From Candidatus Colwellbacteria bacterium RIFCSPHIGHO2_02_FULL_45_17 (lineage in GTDB: Bacteria; Patescibacteriota; Minisyncoccia; UBA6257; Colwellbacteraceae), in the NCBI GenBank assembly GCA_001817685.1, contig MHIV01000025.1, positions 1 through 5,088 of the forward strand: 5,088 nt of DNA, read 5' to 3'. Position 1 is the first letter of the stretch. Each line of letters starts with the position of its first letter. Below the pieces are notes generated by a model, which saw nothing but the letters and a program-made list of their open reading frames with translations, searched no databases and had not been told where the DNA came from. The translations under genes and the position numbers were made by a program. Positions 1 through 5,084 of the stretch are shown one piece after another.

Positions 1-70
1 CTTCGAGTTTTACACTTTTCTTTCTGAACACGTTTTAATTATATCAAACCACACGCATATAAAAACCCTA

Positions 71-99
71 TTGATTATTATATTTTACTCTCACAATAT
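71..99 (+). promoter_or_regulatory. Possible promoter for the small GC-rich gene (weak)
   Basis: A TTGATT hexamer at 71-76 (4 of 6 to TTGACA) lies 17 bases before CAATAT at 94-99, which is a poor -10 match (3 of 6). Better -10-like hexamers, TATTAT (76-81) and TATATT (79-84), have no convincing -35. The stretch 1-100 is AT-rich and changes abruptly to GC-rich leader near 101, so a start of transcription near 85-106 is reasonable. The exact boxes are a guess. Confidence 0.25.
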
Positions 100-112
100 G
101 GTTGTAGGAATA

Positions 113-168
113 TCGGACCAAGCTGGTTCGGGAACTCGGACCTTTACACGGGTCCATAAGGAGGGAGG
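113..168 (+). promoter_or_regulatory. Structured 5' leader with alternative hairpins and strong RBS
   Basis: The heptamer TCGGACC occurs twice, at 113-119 and 136-142. Either copy can pair through GGACC with GGTCC at 151-155. The proximal copy gives a 5-bp stem plus a possible G-T pair with a short loop, and the distal copy gives a mutually exclusive long-range stem. The shared arm ends 2 bases before AAGGAGGGAGGTGA (158-171), a nearly perfect anti-16S match. GGAGG at 164-168 sits 8 bases before the ATG at 177, which favours that start over GTG at 168, where AAGGAGG (158-164) would be only 3 bases away. A regulatory role is inferred. No known riboswitch or T-box signature was recognised. Confidence 0.4.
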
Positions 169-176
169 TGAGTGAA

Positions 177-527
177 ATGAAGACCATGAGTGTCGAAGAG
201 GAGCCCATGGTCAAGGCGAGGTCTCTCGAGGGAGCGCTTCGGAATGCCGGAGTAAGCGAGGTGGTTCTTGCGAAGCGGCAAGTGGAAACTGCGATATCGA
301 TCGCGAATACCGCCTTCGACGGCTTACTGAAGAGCGCGCCGCACGCAATGCGGATCACCTTTGCCGTAGAGACGATTCTCTGCAAGGGCAGAGTCGTCGG
401 CTTATCGGGGGGTTCTCCGGCGAGACAATGGGAACTCAAGGAGGAGCTCTGCATAGCCGGGATCCCGATGGAGGACATTCTCACGGTTGAAGACAAAATC
501 ACGAAAGCCCTAGGCCGACGTCGATGA
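177..527 (+). CDS. Small soluble protein of unknown function, GC-rich
   Basis: This 116-residue protein starts MKTMSVEEEP. ATG177 was chosen because an ideal Shine-Dalgarno (GGAGGTGA, 164-171) precedes it; an upstream GTG at 168 would add MSE. I do not recognise the family. No signal peptide or membrane helix is visible. The sequence is acidic at the N-terminus, has a helical middle (KRQVETAISIANTAFDGLL), then a beta-like core (RITFAVETILCKGRVVGLSGG), a GGSPARQWELKEEL segment and a basic end (ALGRRR). The stretch 181-480 is about 59% G+C by hand count, against roughly 42-47% in sampled valS lines, and uses many GAG, GCG and CTC codons. That indicates either a different origin or strong codon selection. 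The gene stands alone on the plus strand with its own structured leader and a hairpin 40 bases downstream, converging on prsW. The RBS and the stop just before the hairpin make it a credible gene; its function is unknown. Confidence 0.75.
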   Translation: MKTMSVEEEPMVKARSLEGALRNAGVSEVVLAKRQVETAISIANTAFDGLLKSAPHAMRITFAVETILCKGRVVGLSGGSPARQWELKEELCIAGIPMEDILTVEDKITKALGRRR

Positions 528-551
528 GGGGGAGTGGAGAGATAGAAATGG

Positions 552-565
552 TGGATACCCATCCA
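552..565. repeat. Small inverted repeat beside the convergent hairpin
   Basis: TGGAT (552-556) pairs with ATCCA (561-565) across a 4-base ACCC loop. It sits directly before the larger hairpin at 567-597, so a transcript of the plus-strand gene would carry two stacked stem-loops in its 3' region. Five base pairs can arise by chance. Confidence 0.3.
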
Positions 566-566
566 T

Positions 567-597
567 GAGCGGTCTTCTGTCGTTTAGAAGACCGCTC
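567..597. terminator. 12-bp hairpin between convergent genes, likely bidirectional terminator
   Basis: GAGCGGTCTTCT (567-578) and AGAAGACCGCTC (586-597) form a perfect 12-bp stem with a 7-base loop. It lies 39 bases after the plus-strand stop and 3 bases beyond the prsW stop on the minus strand, where a shared terminator would be expected. Neither side has a real T-tract: the plus strand continues GCTCTATCT and the minus strand ATGGATGGG. It may therefore act mainly as a 3' mRNA-protecting stem or as a non-canonical terminator. Confidence 0.6.
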
Positions 598-600
598 GCT

Positions 601-1269
601 CTATCTAGGCTTCCTACGCAAACTAACGGATCTAAGTTCGTCCCTCTTTTTTAGAGTTTCAAAATCGTGAAAAACTATAATCGCTGCAAAAAGCAGGAAA
701 AGTGACGCGTATACCTCTATCCCTGCCAGTTTTAATATTAGGAGGTTGAAAATCCCGTGTAGAACAGTAGCCCAAAATAACCCCTCTATAACACGCTTTC
801 TCATCCAGTAAAATCCAACAAGCGCGGAAGCAAGGGCATGAAGAAGTGTTGCTCCAACTCCGCGTATAAGCGTAACCTGAACGATAAAATCAGCGCCTAT
901 TAGATTTAAGGCATTTTCCACAGCAGCAAATCCTAGGGCCGCTGTAATCATGTAAACCATTCCGTCCGTCCACTCGTCAAAAAACTTGCTTCTCCTAACA
1001 AGTAAATAAACCGCAATAAATTTCACTAGCTCCTCTATCATCGCGAAGGAGAAAAGAAAAACAGCCGACGATGTGAGAATTCCTCTCTCGGCAAACCAGT
1101 TTTGTATTTGGAGCTCCGGGAAAGCTGCGAGAGCGGTAGAGAGACCACCGGCGAGGAACACATACAAAATCATACGTGTCGGCTCCGGCTTCCGTTGATC
1201 TTCTGACATGAAAAACACTAACCAGACGAGAGATGGGATAATCCCGAATAAGAGTGGGTTAATTACCAT
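601..1269 (-). CDS. prsW: PrsW-family intramembrane metalloprotease
   Basis: This 222-residue polytopic membrane protein has about seven hydrophobic segments (roughly 4-20, 34-50, 69-92, 104-122, 132-157, 162-180, 184-201). The PrsW (M82) signatures are present in order: EELVK at 79-83 (EExxK), DG at 102-103, VEN at 117-119, a conserved His in LLHALASALVGF (H144) and HGIFN at 171-175. The Glu/His residues are the expected metal ligands and catalytic residues. In Bacillus, PrsW performs site-1 cleavage of the anti-sigma factor RsiW; no anti-sigma gene is visible here, so the substrate is unknown. The ATG overlaps the valS stop by 7 bases (ATGGTAATTAA, 1269-1259) and lacks a clear Shine-Dalgarno, so translation is probably coupled to valS. 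The tail after residue 205 is basic and probably cytoplasmic. Family assignment is confident. The symbol is used in the family sense, and other roles in the wider CPBP/PrsW group are possible. Confidence 0.88.
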   Translation of the reverse strand: MVINPLLFGIIPSLVWLVFFMSEDQRKPEPTRMILYVFLAGGLSTALAAFPELQIQNWFAERGILTSSAVFLFSFAMIEELVKFIAVYLLVRRSKFFDEWTDGMVYMITAALGFAAVENALNLIGADFIVQVTLIRGVGATLLHALASALVGFYWMRKRVIEGLFWATVLHGIFNLLILKLAGIEVYASLFLLFAAIIVFHDFETLKKRDELRSVSLRRKPR

Positions 1270-3449
1270 TTTTCAACCATGATCATTCTCTGTTCGCTTT
1301 TGGATTTCGGTACCATCTGCCACACTTCCTCAGTTACAAACGGCGTAAATGGGTGAAGCATTTTTAGACATTCTTTAAGAATTGTCATCAGAGTCTCCTG
1401 TGCGGCTCGTTTCTCAGCCGGATTGTCTCCATAAAGACGTTTCTTCGAGTCTTCAATAATTTTGTCAGCAAACGTATGCCAGAAATAGTGATAAAGTGTC
1501 TCTCCAGCTTGATGAAACTTAAAGTCTTCCAAATCGGCAGTAATTTTCTTTTTCAGTCTCTCTAATTGTGCGAGATGCGCCTTGTCGGACTTGGTATACG
1601 AAGGCTTCGCTTTCAATTCTTCGTCGTAGTTCATAAGAACGAAACGCGACGCATTCCAAATTTTGGTGGTGAAATTACGATAACCCCGGATTTTATCTTC
1701 AGAAATTTTACTATCACCTCCAGGCATCGTGCCTGCGATAAGGGACATTCGCACTGCGTCAGTACCATAGAGCTCAATCATATCGAGCGGGTCTATATTA
1801 TTACCTAACGACTTGCTTATTTTTCTTCTTTGCTCGTCACGTACAATGCCATGAAGATATACGGTACGGAACGGAACCTCCCCCAGTAAGTAGCCGCTCA
1901 TTAAAATCATTCGGGCGACCCAGAAGAATATAATATCGTAGCCCGTTTCTAGTACATCCGTTGGGTGGAACGTCTCCAGGTCTTTGGTCTTTTTGGGCCA
2001 CCCAAGCGTAGAGAATGTCCATAAGGCTGCGGAGAACCAAGTATCGAGTACATCAGGGTCTTGTTTCCACCCCGGTCCCTTCGGCGGTGTAACGCCGCAA
2101 TATACATCATCACCGCGGTACCAAACTGGGATTTGATGACCATACCAGAGCTGTCTGGAGATACACCAATCTCGGAGATTATCAATCCAGTGAAAGTAAA
2201 TCTTATTGAAACGGTGTGGGAGAATTTCGATATCTTTACTCCTAACCGCTGTCTGCATAATTTTTTTGAGAGTAGTTTTTTGGTTTGCACGGATACCTTT
2301 TAGCGTCGAATGCTCAACATTGAAATTTTTGTTTACATCAATGAACCATTGAAGTTTTGGTAATGGTTCTATAACCGCGCCTGTTCGCTGTGAAACAGAA
2401 ATGTTCTGTGAAATTTTTTCTTCCTTTTCCAGTAAATTATCTTTTCTTATCCATCCCAAAACCGCCTCGCGCGCAACGGCGACTTTTTCGCCCTTAATCC
2501 CATCTCCTCCGACTAACATACGAGCCTGCTCATCTATAACCTGCTTGATTGGGATGTTATTTTTTTCTGCGATTTCTGCGTCAATCATACTGTGCGCAGG
2601 TGTAACACCCAAAGCGCCAGTTCCAAATTTAGGGTCAATTTTCCGGTCGGAAACAACCTTGATCGTTAACGGTTCGCCCGCAAAACTAATCTCGTAGGTT
2701 CTCCCGACATATTTCTTGTATCGTGTATCGTCCGGATGTACGGCGACAGCGGTATCTCCTAATTTTGTTTCTGGCCGAGTTGTGGCGATAGAAATAGGGA
2801 AATCTTTACTGTAGCGGAATGTATAGAGAATTGCTTCACGTTCCTCGTGTTCTACTTCGTCATCTGAAACTGTTGTATGTCCGCGCGGATCCCAGTTTAC
2901 GACACGGGTGCCCCTGTAAATTAAACCGTCATCGTACATTCTTTTAAACGCAGTGCGTACCGCAAGATTGCGTGCCTCATCGAGCGTGAATGCAAGCCGT
3001 GACCAGTCAAGCGACGCTCCAATTGCACGCATTTGAACTAGCATAGTGTTTCTGTTCTCTTCTACGAATTGATCAATACGTTTTAGGAATGACTCACGGT
3101 CTAAATCATGTTTTGATTTATGTTCCTTGTCCCATAAATGTTTTGCCACCTTTGCCTCTGTCGCAATCGCAGCATGGTCTGTTCCTGGGAGCCAAAGCGT
3201 TTTTCGGCCGCGCATTCTTTGGAAGCGAATCATGATATCCTCGATTACCAACATAAGAGCGCTTCCCATATGGAGAATTCCAGTCACATTTGGGGGCGGT
3301 AGCATGATTGAAAAAGGTTTAGCGTCTTTTTTTATAATCCCTTTCTTAACTAGGTTGTCAGGATTAAAAAAGCCGGATTTCTCCCACTTTTCGTAAATTT
3401 TCGGTTCGAGAGTCTTAAAATCGAACCGCGAATTCATTTCGGATCCCAT
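1263..3449 (-). CDS. valS: Valine--tRNA ligase (ValRS), short form
   Basis: This cytoplasmic class Ia synthetase charges tRNA-Val with valine and hydrolyses mischarged Thr-tRNA. It has 728 residues against about 860-950 in well-studied bacteria. The motifs are in order: PPPNVTGILHMGSA at 51-64 (the HIGH box, here HMGS), GTDHAAIAT at 89-97, the CP1 editing domain at about 190-350 with ATTRPET (222-228) and TPAHSMID (283-290), CISRQLWYGHQIPVW (429-443), DPDVLDTWFSAALW (464-477), GYDIIFFWVARM (503-514), KISKS (543-547, the KMSKS loop), and the anticodon-binding helices ending in HPFTPFVTEEVW (699-710). The protein stops at MVEKW, so the C-terminal linker and coiled-coil tRNA arm are absent. The overlap with prsW makes accidental truncation unlikely. 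ATG3449 is the longest start; ATG3437 (MNSRFDFKTLEPK) resembles family N-termini and is a real alternative. tsaD ends 44 bases upstream. Confidence 0.96.
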   Translation of the reverse strand: MGSEMNSRFDFKTLEPKIYEKWEKSGFFNPDNLVKKGIIKKDAKPFSIMLPPPNVTGILHMGSALMLVIEDIMIRFQRMRGRKTLWLPGTDHAAIATEAKVAKHLWDKEHKSKHDLDRESFLKRIDQFVEENRNTMLVQMRAIGASLDWSRLAFTLDEARNLAVRTAFKRMYDDGLIYRGTRVVNWDPRGHTTVSDDEVEHEEREAILYTFRYSKDFPISIATTRPETKLGDTAVAVHPDDTRYKKYVGRTYEISFAGEPLTIKVVSDRKIDPKFGTGALGVTPAHSMIDAEIAEKNNIPIKQVIDEQARMLVGGDGIKGEKVAVAREAVLGWIRKDNLLEKEEKISQNISVSQRTGAVIEPLPKLQWFIDVNKNFNVEHSTLKGIRANQKTTLKKIMQTAVRSKDIEILPHRFNKIYFHWIDNLRDWCISRQLWYGHQIPVWYRGDDVYCGVTPPKGPGWKQDPDVLDTWFSAALWTFSTLGWPKKTKDLETFHPTDVLETGYDIIFFWVARMILMSGYLLGEVPFRTVYLHGIVRDEQRRKISKSLGNNIDPLDMIELYGTDAVRMSLIAGTMPGGDSKISEDKIRGYRNFTTKIWNASRFVLMNYDEELKAKPSYTKSDKAHLAQLERLKKKITADLEDFKFHQAGETLYHYFWHTFADKIIEDSKKRLYGDNPAEKRAAQETLMTILKECLKMLHPFTPFVTEEVWQMVPKSKSEQRMIMVEKW

Positions 3450-3455
3450 TGCTTA

Positions 3456-3485
3456 ATTATATATACAAGGATTGAAAACGCCCAA
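3456..3485 (-). promoter_or_regulatory. valS: Possible internal promoter before valS (near-leaderless)
   Basis: On the minus strand a perfect TATAAT (3461-3456) follows TTGGGC (3485-3480, 3 of 6 to TTGACA, with the TTG matching) with an 18-base spacer, in the 44-base tsaD-valS gap. The first valS ATG begins 6 bases after the -10 box, about where transcription would start. The mRNA would be leaderless from ATG3449, or carry a 12-base leader for ATG3437. No Shine-Dalgarno lies before 3449. The -35 is poor, and AT-rich gaps often contain TATAAT by chance. Confidence 0.35.
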
Positions 3486-3493
3486 ATGCGCGC

Positions 3494-4540
3494 TTACAGA
3501 TTTAAGTTTGCCTGCATTTTCACATGATAAGCCTTCTTCTTAAGGAGGTTTATATAGGTCGCCGCGGCAATCATCGAGGCGTTGTCTCCAGAGTATTTAA
3601 AATCAGACACAAAGAAACTTTTCCCAAGTTTTTTACATTCCTTACCGATTCTAGTTCTCAGTGCTTTATTAGCGGCCACGCCGCCAGCTAAAATTACTGA
3701 CTTTGCTCCGAATGCCTCAACGGCGCGCATTGTCTTTCTAGCTAAAACATCAACGGCGGCTTCTTGAAACGATGCGGCCAAGTCTGCTTTTTGCTTTCGC
3801 GTGAATTTCTTGTTTCGCGTCTCGTAATAAACTGCCGTCTTCAGCCCCGCAAAACTAAAGTCAAAATTTTTGTGATGAATCATAGGGCGCGGAAATTCAA
3901 TCGCATGTGGGTTACCGGTCTTCGCTAATCTTTCAATTTCCGGCCCGCCGGGATATGGAAGCCCGAGCATCCGCGCAACCTTATCAAACGCTTCGCCTAC
4001 AGCATCATCGCGCGTCTCGCCTATTTTTTTCCATGATTCCAGTTTATTCATAAGGAGCAAAATGGTGTGCCCCCCGCTCACTATCAAACCAATCGCCGGA
4101 AATTCTAACTTTCTCCTTTCTCCTTTTTCCTTTTTACTTTCTTGCGTGAGCAAGAAACTGTATAGGTGCCCCTCTAGGTGGTTTGCTCCGACAAGTTTCT
4201 TTTTAAGTTTCTTCGCCAGATGTTTAGCAAATTCAATCCCGACAAGAAGCGCTGGCTCAAGTCCCGGTCCGACAGTAACCGCGACGATGTCGACATCGTC
4301 AATTTTTACTTTTTCATTTTTACTTTTGCCTTGAACTTGCTTGAGCACGATTGGCAAGTTCCTAATGTGCTCGCGTTTTGCGAGAAGTGGCACGACACCG
4401 CCGTAAGGCCTATGCGTTTCAATTTGAGATGAAACAATGTTCTTCAGAACTCTAAATTTTGGATTTTTTAGTCCGTCACTTGCCTCGACAAGAGCGGCAG
4501 CAGTCTCGTCGCAGGAAGTTTCGATTGCCAAGATCCTCAT
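3494..4540 (-). CDS. tsaD: tRNA N6-threonylcarbamoyladenosine synthase subunit TsaD
   Basis: This Kae1/Gcp/YgjD-family ASKHA-fold protein transfers threonylcarbamoyl from TC-AMP to A37 of tRNAs reading ANN codons, working with TsaB and TsaE, neither of which is in this window. It has 348 residues, normal for the family. Recognisable elements are MRILAIETSCDETAAA at the N-terminus, the metal-binding HLEGH (H121, H125), SGGHT (155-159), DDAVGEAFDKVARMLG (178-193), FSFAGLKTA (229-237), GGVAANKALR (286-295) and GDNASMIA (318-325) with metal ligand D319. ATG4540 was chosen because it gives the canonical start; a TTG at 4558 would add six atypical residues. The start forms an ATGA overlap with a 16-codon micro-ORF, and there is no good Shine-Dalgarno. 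Two lysine-rich inserts (about 71-80 and 132-146) are encoded by low-complexity purine-rich DNA and look lineage-specific. It lies upstream of valS in the same direction. Confidence 0.97.
   Translation of the reverse strand: MRILAIETSCDETAAALVEASDGLKNPKFRVLKNIVSSQIETHRPYGGVVPLLAKREHIRNLPIVLKQVQGKSKNEKVKIDDVDIVAVTVGPGLEPALLVGIEFAKHLAKKLKKKLVGANHLEGHLYSFLLTQESKKEKGERRKLEFPAIGLIVSGGHTILLLMNKLESWKKIGETRDDAVGEAFDKVARMLGLPYPGGPEIERLAKTGNPHAIEFPRPMIHHKNFDFSFAGLKTAVYYETRNKKFTRKQKADLAASFQEAAVDVLARKTMRAVEAFGAKSVILAGGVAANKALRTRIGKECKKLGKSFFVSDFKYSGDNASMIAAATYINLLKKKAYHVKMQANLNL
4111..4157. repeat. Low-complexity purine/pyrimidine tract plus 8-bp hairpin inside tsaD
   Basis: From 4107 to about 4141 the plus strand is almost pure pyrimidine, with repeated CTTTCTCC/CCTTTTT units. 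This codes the lysine/glutamate-rich TsaD segment ESKKEKGERRK. Next to it, TTTCTTGC (4138-4145) and GCAAGAAA (4150-4157) form a perfect 8-bp stem with a 4-base loop. Together they mark a recently expanded or slippage-prone insert in a surface loop. The minus strand here also contains internal AAGGAG motifs that mimic Shine-Dalgarno sites. Confidence 0.5.
4283..4300. repeat. Perfect 18-bp palindrome inside tsaD
   Basis: GACGATGTCGACATCGTC equals its own reverse complement and therefore codes DDVDIV on both strands in this frame. It falls in tsaD just before the VAVTVGPGLEPAL strand and loop. It could bind a dimeric protein or simply reflect codon choice for an acidic Asp/Val run. No function is assigned. 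Confidence 0.6.
4302..4327. repeat. Tandem 12-nt direct repeat (period 14) in tsaD
   Basis: ATTTTTACTTTT occurs at 4302-4313 and 4316-4327 with a 2-base spacer. On the coding strand it yields the lysine-rich SKNEKVKI insert of TsaD. A 14-base period is not a multiple of three, so it would have arisen by slippage with compensating change, or by chance. It abuts the 18-bp palindrome. Confidence 0.5.
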
Positions 4541-4587
4541 AAATTTGTATCTCGCCAAAGGCGGATCTCTACGGCGAGAATCCTCAT
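4537..4587 (-). other. 16-codon micro-ORF linking the membrane gene to tsaD
   Basis: ATG at 4587-4585 overlaps the TGA of the upstream gene (ATGA, 4587-4584). The frame reads MRILAVEIRLWRDTNL and ends in a TGA overlapping the tsaD ATG (ATGA, 4540-4537). Its first seven residues, MRILAVE, match the TsaD N-terminus MRILAIE at six of seven positions, while the two 21-base segments agree at only 14. It could be a translational-coupling leader peptide, a decayed duplicate of the tsaD start, or coincidence. No Shine-Dalgarno precedes it. A 7-bp inverted repeat (TCTCGCC 4550-4556, GGCGAGA 4573-4579) lies within it. Confidence 0.25.
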
Positions 4588-4988
4588 TTCTCTCGCTTGA
4601 GTGCCTTAGATGTTTTTGTAAGGGCCAAAATACCTAGGGTGACTATGTAGGTCGACACAACCGAATCCGGCATCTTGTACCCCCTGCCTAAAAATGAATC
4701 TGCAATCAAAATCCCGAAGAGAAGTAATGTCCAGAAAATTACATAGAGTTCACCGGGGTGGCGACCTTCGTGATAATCGTGCCACCTTCTAAATTCCTTC
4801 TCCGAGCTGTACGCAGAGAGAACCGCTACATAGATGATGAGAATGGATGTAAGACTTGACTCAATTACGCCGACATTGAGAAAATCAGCTATTACCGCGA
4901 CAAACGACAAAGCCGTCCAAACAAATAGGAGCTTCCTCCAAAGCACTGGCTGTATGTATTTGTGGTTTTTCTTAGTCTTGCTCGCCAT
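4584..4988 (-). CDS. Four-helix integral membrane protein, unknown function
   Basis: This 134-residue protein has four predicted membrane helices (about 19-38, 44-62, 80-99, 108-125). A lysine-rich N-terminus (KTKKNHK), a charged middle loop (63-80, EKEFRRWHDYHEGRHPGE) and a KREK tail place both ends and the middle loop in the cytoplasm by the positive-inside rule. The loop carries three histidines (H70, H73, H77) and an RxHPGE stretch that resembles conserved small membrane proteins I associate with candidate-phyla genomes. No catalytic motif or named family is recognised. ATG4988 is the only plausible start: an AGAGGA lies immediately before it, closer than usual for a Shine-Dalgarno, and an in-frame TGA lies 42 bases upstream. 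It is the first gene of the minus-strand block, joined to tsaD through the micro-ORF. Its place beside tsaD suggests co-transcription rather than shared function. Confidence 0.75.
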   Translation of the reverse strand: MASKTKKNHKYIQPVLWRKLLFVWTALSFVAVIADFLNVGVIESSLTSILIIYVAVLSAYSSEKEFRRWHDYHEGRHPGELYVIFWTLLLFGILIADSFLGRGYKMPDSVVSTYIVTLGILALTKTSKALKREK

Positions 4989-5008
4989 TCCTCTAAATGC
5001 TATCCAAC

Positions 5009-5032
5009 TGTGACCCCGCGGGGAATCTCACA
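5009..5032. promoter_or_regulatory. Nested inverted repeat upstream of the minus-strand block
   Basis: TGTGA (5009-5013) and TCACA (5028-5032) flank the perfect palindrome CCCCGCGGGG (5014-5023), with AATC between the palindrome and the right arm. It lies 21-44 bases upstream of the ATG at 4988, where an operator or a 5'-UTR stem would act. TGTGA/TCACA recalls CRP/FNR half-sites, but the spacing here is 14 rather than 6, so that assignment is not supported. Confidence 0.35.
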
Positions 5033-5063
5033 TAAACACAATTTTTGCCCCGACCCCCTTACT

Positions 5064-5084
5064 TTAGAAACCCACGGTTTCTAA
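5064..5084. repeat. 9-bp hairpin at the window edge, possible terminator of an upstream unit
   Basis: TTAGAAACC (5064-5072) and GGTTTCTAA (5076-5084) form a perfect 9-bp stem with a CAC loop. With no gene between it and the start at 4988, it could end a transcript arriving from beyond the right edge. Neither flank visible here has a T-tract. The rest of 4989-5088 holds C-rich runs (5048-5058) and no ORF. Confidence 0.35.

Noticed and set aside
168..176. GTG start at 168 for the small gene
   Set aside because: It overlaps the best part of the Shine-Dalgarno, leaving only a 3-base spacing to AAGGAGG, whereas ATG177 has an ideal 8-base spacing.
101..176. T-box riboswitch or tRNA-like element in the GC-rich leader (GGTTCGGGAAC resembles a T-arm)
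   Set aside because: There is no cloverleaf, no T-box sequence and no specifier loop, and the GTT/AAC stem is only 3-4 bp.
68..562. 164-codon open frame on the minus strand opposite the small gene
   Set aside because: It is a shadow of the GC-rich plus-strand gene. It runs through the leader and has no RBS, and its composition (Ser/Thr/Arg-rich, no recognisable motif) fits an antisense frame.
1949..2290. Other-frame open readings within valS (for example 1837-2040 and 1949-2290 on the minus strand; 1566-1808, 2061-2303, 2401-2697 and 3127-3396 on the plus strand)
   Set aside because: All lie inside the unbroken valS frame, which carries every family motif. They show no family features or ribosome-binding sites.
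4062..4432. Plus-strand open frames opposite tsaD (including 3582-3767, 4062-4334, 4178-4432, 4437-4637)
   Set aside because: They are antisense shadows of tsaD; their Phe/Leu/Ser-rich content comes from the pyrimidine tracts.
4541..4558. TTG start at 4558 for tsaD
   Set aside because: It adds six residues before the canonical MRILAIETSCDET and uses a rare start without a better Shine-Dalgarno.
5009..5032. CRP/FNR-type operator
   Set aside because: The TGTGA and TCACA half-sites are 14 bases apart rather than 6, so the classical dimer geometry does not fit.
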